64,000 nt of DNA from Impatiens glandulifera (Eukaryota > Streptophyta > Magnoliopsida > Ericales > Balsaminaceae). The stretch is taken from positions 99,730 to 163,729 of the forward strand of contig NW_025919569.1 of NCBI RefSeq assembly GCF_907164915.1. Direction: 5' to 3'. Positions 58,266-64,000 of the stretch are shown piece after piece. The position numbers were made by a program, and so were the translations under genes. The notes beneath the pieces were generated by a model, which was not told where the DNA came from, made no database searches, and saw only the letters and a program-made list of their open reading frames with translations. Positions within the stretch are counted from its first letter, which is position 1. Every line of letters begins with the position of its first letter.

Positions 58266-59804
58266 TGATAAGTAAAAAATAGTTAATTAAGTAATAGTAT
58301 TAATTAACTATTTAAATAAGAACCTAATTGTGTCAAAATAATCATGTGAAGATTAAACCAGATCGGTATTCAAATTAAAATCGGTTTTGTCAAAATATCG
58401 GCTTTCTGGAAATATCGGCTTTTTGGAAATATCGTCATTTTGACAAAATCGACTTTTGGAATATATCGACATTTGGTACAAATCGGCTTTTGGAACATAT
58501 CGGCATTTAGAACCAAATCAGCTTTTGGAACATATCGGCATTTGGACCAAATCGGCTTTTGAAACATATCGGCTTTTGGACCAAGTCAGCTTTTGGAATA
58601 AATCGGCTTTTGGAACATATTGGCTTTTCAAAAATATCAGCATTTGGACTAAATTTCCATTTGGTACAAATTGGCATTGGGAACAAATCGACATTCTAGA
58701 CATATCGGTATTTTGTAGATCGGCATTCTGCAAAGGCACTTCCGGTATTTTGTAGATTGGCTTTTTGCAAGCACATTCGGCATTCTATATTTTGGCATTT
58801 TATGAAGCGCATCCAGCATTTCACAACTCCCAATCTTTACTAACCTTGGGAACATATATATGGACTCTTTTGGTAAATTCAGACACCAGATTTACACTTC
58901 CCAGATTAGTATTTTCATTTAAATGCAAAGACTAATGAAGATCTTCTTACACTAGCAGAACTAGAATCAGAGACAGGTTGAATAGTTTGAACCATACATT
59001 CCTTGGAGATTGAAATCACATTAATGTAAATTTGTATTACTATCATCCAAGTATAGACAAGATCAAAGAATATCTCATCTAAGGTACTATTCTGGATCTC
59101 AACCAATCAAGATCAAGAAAACTGTTCTATGAAGCGGATATACCCGTTGAGCTGCAAATATGTACGTTGATATATGCATATTTAAGAAGACAGAGCTTAA
59201 CTTGCTTTAGTACCTTTCACCCGCTGTTAACCTTTTCACCAACCTTCAAGCAACTAAACCTTTTGAACAACACACGTTTTAGAACCCTCAATCTTTTAAG
59301 CTTTTGAAATTCACAAGTTCTCCAAGCGTGTTAGAGTTCTAAATTTGTATTACAATACTAGTTATTCTGTGTGAGTAGTGAGCATTTTAAGTTGACAAAG
59401 TCGTTTCTGTTCAATAGAGTGAGTGTATTGGAAGGTTGAAAACAGGCAGTAACTAAGCCCTGGTTGTTCGACTTAGTTTGTATACGTGTTGTAAACAGAC
59501 TGAATATTCTAGTGAATAGCCTTCTCAAAGGTTTGAGAAAAGGGGTGACGTAGGAGTTTATACTCCGAACATCCATAAACTTTGTGTCTTGTATTTTGTG
59601 TTCTTCATTATCTCATCATTCCTATTGATTATATGTTGCTTCAAGCCCAAACAAACAGTTCCGCACTTGACTTTGTTAAGAGTTTATGACTGCTTGTATA
59701 GAGTTGAAACGAGATAATCAACCTCTAACAGGGTTATTATTGAACGGTGTGTGTAAGCGTTCAACGTTGCGAGACCACATCTCCTTCGGTGATCCCGATA
59801 CTAA
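58266..59804 (+). repeat. Sirevirus LTR between gene D and pol fragment C
   Basis: Starts TGATAAGTAAAAAATAG right after the purine tract and reaches GATCCCGATACTAA, matching the last bases of the other LTRs except for the final CA. U3 carries a 17-bp tandem repeat. The conserved segments are present: TTCTCAAAGGTTTGAGAA (59523-59540), GTAGGAGTTTATACTCC (59550-59567) with CATCCATAAAC after it, and CTTGACTTTGTTAAG (59666-59680). It can be the 3' LTR of the element with gene D, the 5' LTR of the one that follows, or both. Confidence 0.8.
58379..58700 (+). repeat. 17-bp minisatellite in U3 (about 19 copies)
   Basis: Units such as ATCGGCTTTTGGAACAT and ATCGGCATTTGGACCAA follow one another without linker. 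Neighbouring units differ at 2-4 positions. Confidence 0.9.
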
Positions 59805-61234
59805 TTGAAAGAAATAAAGTGTGGCATTTGACTCTAAGGCCGACTTATCAATCAATTATTGGAACCAGATGAGTTTTTCGAAACAAGCTTAGTGAAGATG
59901 GCTTGGTTGTGAGAAACAAAGTCTGATTGGTTTCTCAAGGCTATAGACATGAGGAGGGAATTGACTCTGAAGAGTCAATCACCCCTATTGCTAGACTTTA
60001 AGCAATCAGAATCTTCCTAGCTTATGCATCTTTAAAAAATTTTAAAGTTTATCAAATGATTGTGAAAAGTGCATTTATAAATGGAATTTTAAATGAAGAT
60101 ATGTACGTTGAATAACTTACAGGCTTTCAAGATCACTCCTTACCAAACCATGTTTTTAAACTTGACAAAGCGTCATATGGTCTTAAACAAACTCCTAGAG
60201 CTTGGTATGATAATTTCACAAAGTTTTTATTTGATCATGATTTTGTAATTGGCCCAGTAAACAAAACATTGTTTAGATTTGTTAAAGATTCTCACATTTT
60301 GCTTGTTTAAGTATATGTTGATAATATCATATTTGGCTCAAATAACCCCAAACTATGTGAGAAATTCTCTAAGTTGATGCAGGATAAATTCGAGATGAAC
60401 ATGATGAAAAAAATTGAATTTCTTCCTTGGTCTTCAAGTTCACCAACTTGAAGATGGCATTTTCATCAACCAAGCCAAATACACCAGGGAGCTGCTAAAG
60501 AAGTTCGGAATGGAGAGTTGTTTTGCCGCTGCCACTCCAATGAATTCTTCCAGCAAGCTCGACAAGGATGAAGTTCGTTAGAGTGTCGACATAACTGCTT
60601 ATCCAGGGATCATCGGTTCCTTTATCTACCTAACTACAAAACCGACCAGACATTATGTTTGCCTTCGGCTTTGGGAAAATTTCCGGCTAACCCTAAACAA
60701 TCTCATTATGTTGCTATAAAATATAGGATTGTGGTATCCGAAGGATTCCAGTTTCAATTTAATTAGATATTTTGATGCAGACTATGCAAGATGTAAGATC
60801 GATCAAAAGAGAACTAGTGGAACTTGCCAGTTCCTTGGTTATCGTCTCATCTCTTGGTTTAGCAAGAAGTAGACGTTTGTCGCCACATCTACTGCAGAGA
60901 ATTAATACCTTGTTGTAGGCAGTTGCTGCTCTCAGCTATTGTGGGTTCAATAACAGTTGAGGGACTACGGCATTGAGGCGGACGAGTTACCGATTTTCTA
61001 CGACAACACCAGTGCCATAGTGATTACATACAACCCGGTGTTGCATTCTAGGACTAAGCATATCGATATCTGACACCATTTCATCCGAGAGCATGTCAAT
61101 TAGATGTATATTCTTCTATAATATGTCTCAATAGATCAGCAAGTGGAAAACGTGTTGATGAAGTCACTCCCCGAAACTATGTTTTCTTACTTTAGAAATG
61201 TTTTGGGTCTTTTAGACCTAATTAATTTTATGTA
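59805..61234 (+). pseudogene. Sirevirus pol fragment C: RT and RNase H, fused to the LTR
   Basis: Begins at the codons equivalent to about 748 of the pol at 3-2213 (ERNKVW), with no primer-binding site, gag, protease or integrase. RT motifs: [46 protein letters not shown] near 60180, and YVDN in place of YVDD near 60315. RNase H: DADYARCKID near 60778 and ATSTAEN near 60890. The end matches YFRNVLGL then TAA at 61232-61234. There are more than eight stops or frameshifts, more than in the pol at the window start. Confidence 0.88.
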
Positions 61235-62108
61235 ATTAATCATGCACAAATTGAGGGGGAAATTTGTTGATTAAAGTGGTTAGACAGACATAAGTAGACA
61301 GAGGTTTTAATCGGACTAATTAGATCAGTTGTCTAAAGGAACCACATACTTAGACGAGTTGTGTTTAAGAAACTTGCATATAGGCTTGGTTAGACATCTA
61401 ATTGTGAGGGGAATCTAAAGCTTCTGTAGACGTGTGTGATCAGACGTTGTCCAAACATATACTAAAGTGTCTGTAGACGTGTGTGATCAGACACCGTCCA
61501 CACTTATCTTGAAGCGTCTGTAGATGTGTGTGATCAGACGTTGTCCAGACTTATGTTGAAAAGTCTGTAGACGTGCGTGATCAGAATCCTTCCGAAAATA
61601 CGTCTATCCAATTTAGATGCAAGGTATACAGATATCTTAGATGATGTCTAACTACGTGTGTCCTTAGACGTCTCAACTTCGGACGTGTTGAGGACAACTA
61701 TTATTTCTTCAAGAGTTGTCCATGTACTTTTCCCGCCCAAAAATCGAATAGTCATATCTCTAAGTTTCAAATAACTTGAAGACACGTGTCTTTTCAAGTT
61801 AAAAATCTGACTAATATTTATGACGGCTAATTACTTCACGTCGTTCAATTAATGATGGTTTTTATGATATTTTAAATTGTCGACTTTTAATTAATAAGTT
61901 TCTTGGGAAAACATTTTAATTAAATGACAGTTTATTTTCAAATAATGTCTTTTGGACACGTGATAATTAAAATTCTACTTAAGGATGACCTGCATGCCAA
62001 AAAGACTTTTTCACGCCATCTTTGAGATTTTTGAAAAACCTTAAACTTTTCTCAGCCTTCTCTCTAAAAAAACCTAAACTTTTCACCGTCTCTTCTTCAA
62101 ACTCAAAT
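61235..62108 (+). promoter_or_regulatory. Spacer between pol C and env-position gene E, with 47-bp repeat and leader motif
   Basis: Includes four copies of a 47-bp unit with CTGTAGACGTGTGTGATCAG (61423-61600) and a CTTCTCTCTAAAAA leader motif at 62058-62070. No TATA box as good as those of the other copies is visible. ATG at 62109. Confidence 0.55.
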
Positions 62109-64000
62109 ATGTATGTTAAGAAAACTATTTCATTCTCTCACAACACATTGCATGTAGATTTGATTCAGTCTACCAGTATGAACAGCTAGAGATAGTTGAG
62201 AGGTTCAAGTTATTGGAGGTGTCTCGCCTCAGTAAGTTCCTCGGTGGTCCCTTCGTTCTTTATGAAAAGGAAGTCCGGAAGTTCTTTATTTCTGAGAAGA
62301 TTGTTGGAGACTCTATTGAAGCGATGGTGAAGGGCGTTCCTATTTCTGTCTTCGTAGCCTCATTCGCCGAGTTCTTTGAACTTCCATCGGAAGTTCATTC
62401 ATTCAACATGATAATTCCGATCGAGATCCTCTCTAAAATGAAGATCCTATTATCGAACATCGATGGTCCGGTAAACATCAACGGGAAGAAGAAGATTCTC
62501 AAATACCCCTTCTGTCTTTTAAATGATATTGTGGCGAAATCGTTGCAAGGAAGAGTAGGTTCTTTCGACACCTATACTCAAGACTGATTTGATTATATGG
62601 TGGTTTTAACTAAAGGGATTCTAGTCAATTAGTCATATTGTTCTCTACATAGGAAGCAGAGTTTGGGCTTCTCAGTCCAACTTAGTTGGCTTTTGGAGCA
62701 TTCGCAGGTTCTAGTAGGCGTGGGTGTGGCTGTTAACCCTTGCCGAACATTGACGATTGACACCGTGAAGAGCTTCCTTATACGTAAGAAGATGGTCAAG
62801 GAATCGAATTTCGAGTCCTTAGTTCCACAGACGTGTGGTCAATCGATCACTCTGTCTAAACGTCCTACGACTTCCGATCGTAAGACCCCTATATAGAAGG
62901 CTAGGCCTTCTGTTAAGGAGTCCACTTCCAGCACCAACAGTCGTAAGAGGGCACCTATCGAAGACACTAGATAAGTTGACTCTGTGCCTAAAAGGGTGAG
63001 ATTCGAGGGAAACCCCATAGTCGTTATTCCTCTGTCCTCGATTTCTCCATCTCAATCAGCTAGCCCAATGAAGGAGAGGGTTGGAACATCTGCTCCCATT
63101 ACTAAATAGACAGAGGCGTCTGAAGCACTTCAGATTACCTCCAAAGTTTCTCCTCGTTGTTCCATGGACAATGCTCTAGCGAGTCAGCGCAAGTCGCTAT
63201 TGGAGTCACCTGACCGTGGTGGTGTTCAGCCAACGCTATCCCAGGTAAACCCTTCTACTCTAGCTGAAGTGTCATCTATTGAAGTTCTTGTGATGGAACA
63301 GACTGCTGGACCGACTGTTGAGACAATTGGTGTAAATATTGAGAACATTTAGGTGGAAGACACGCCTATCTTCCTCGCTGAACTAGTAGTGGTTGATGTT
63401 GCTGGTAATATTGAAATTGTTTTGCCTTAAAAAATCATGAGGTTGTTCCCTCGTCTTTTACTACTATCATTGACGAAGAACCCATCCAAACGACTGTTGT
63501 CCCTACTGGTGCTTCTCTCCCATAAAATTTTATCTCGAAGAACACATCTCATTTCGCCCTGCTAAGAGCAACACGGGGGGTTGCAAGAATTTTCTTTAGA
63601 GAACCAGCGCCTTCTCCTAAAACTGTCGAGGTTCTAGGAAAAGTAAAAGGTGTGTCCGAGGAAACTTCCAAGCACACATCAGAAGCAAATCTAATTTTTG
63701 ACCTCATCATGGAAGATATTGAGGTGAAAGAGGCAAAGCGAATTGAAAATTTTGACACTTGGTTGAACTAATGTCTCCATTCTCCATACGCCGAAATTAT
63801 CACTAACAAACATATTGCAAAGGAGTGGAAGGAGCTATTAAAAACGGAGGAGGCTATTCTCTCATGGGAAAAATTACAAGTATCCACGAGGCCCTTAAGA
63901 GAAGAAAACTTGTCGTGGAAAATGCGATTGGGCATGCTCTTTATCCTCTTCTCAATCAAATGAAGGCTAACTTCAACTCCTTTGACAATCTGCTCAACGG
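62109..64000 (+). pseudogene. Env-position gene, long form, copy E, broken and cut by the window end
   Basis: ATG at 62109, then a frameshift near 62160. The domain continues in another frame with EQLEIVERFK, VSRLSKFLGGPFVLYEKEV, FFELPSEVHSF and FCLLNDIVAKSLQGRVGSFD (62213-62587), then a stop. A further segment (62663-62896) and a Ser/Thr/Pro-rich region (62897-63420) follow with several stops. A helical stretch (DLIMEDIEVKEAKRIENFD, AKEWKELLKTEEAI) runs up to the window end. It corresponds to the long form, as in gene D, with no short paralogs before it. Confidence 0.72.

Overview
This window is plant nuclear DNA, almost wholly made of transposable-element remains. The evidence is AT-rich sequence with TA microsatellites, Ty1-copia, hAT, MULE, CACTA-like and LINE-derived coding remnants, an endogenous caulimovirid, and spliced pieces of plant transcription-factor genes (HD-ZIP IV and ARF). 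The proteins encoded 3' of the copia pol resemble gene families I recall from asterid genomes, especially Lamiales such as Gesneriaceae. That placement is an inference with low certainty. I find no clearly functional cellular gene, no rRNA and no ordinary tRNA gene.

Layout. 1-9.9 kb: 3' part of a large Sirevirus-like (Maximus/SIRE type) Ty1-copia element on the + strand: broken pol, then three tandem env-position genes (short, short, long), duplicated polypurine tract, and a 1.25 kb LTR abutting an HD-ZIP IV gene fragment. 9.9-18 kb: that fragment, a solo LTR of the same superfamily on the - strand with ATATA target duplications and a palindromic minisatellite, a dead hAT transposase, and a long TA repeat. 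18-21.4 kb: a second, unrelated and internally deleted copia element. 21.4-27.5 kb: AT-rich DNA with a foldback MITE and a second HD-ZIP IV pseudogene that keeps its homeodomain and zipper exons. 27.5-31.3 kb: a young, internally deleted Sirevirus with TGCTC target duplications, inserted in a dispersed repeat (R1') that also holds a minus-strand Sirevirus 3' end (31.9-33.3 kb). 34-35 kb: another Sirevirus 3' end. 35.3-41.6 kb: a MULE-like region with a dead FAR1/FHY3-type transposase and an opposing repeat-rich gene. 41.6-43.6 kb: R1 repeat between AT-rich repeats. 43.65-49.9 kb: a decayed endogenous caulimovirid. 50.1-51.5 kb: a 28-bp palindromic minisatellite. 51.5-53.7 kb: a CACTA-like element carrying auxin-response-factor exons. 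53.7-64 kb: env-position gene, LTR, pol fragment and another env-position gene, all Sirevirus and all decayed.

The common thread is one Ty1-copia superfamily seen in at least six pieces. Its LTRs differ greatly in U3, where each carries a different minisatellite, yet they share three short stem-loop segments downstream of the TATA box, with base changes that keep pairing. Its env-position gene is present five times as an N-terminal half, and three to four copies carry their own TATA box and a shared TTCTCTCTAAAA leader. These two observations are the best candidates for something not yet described.
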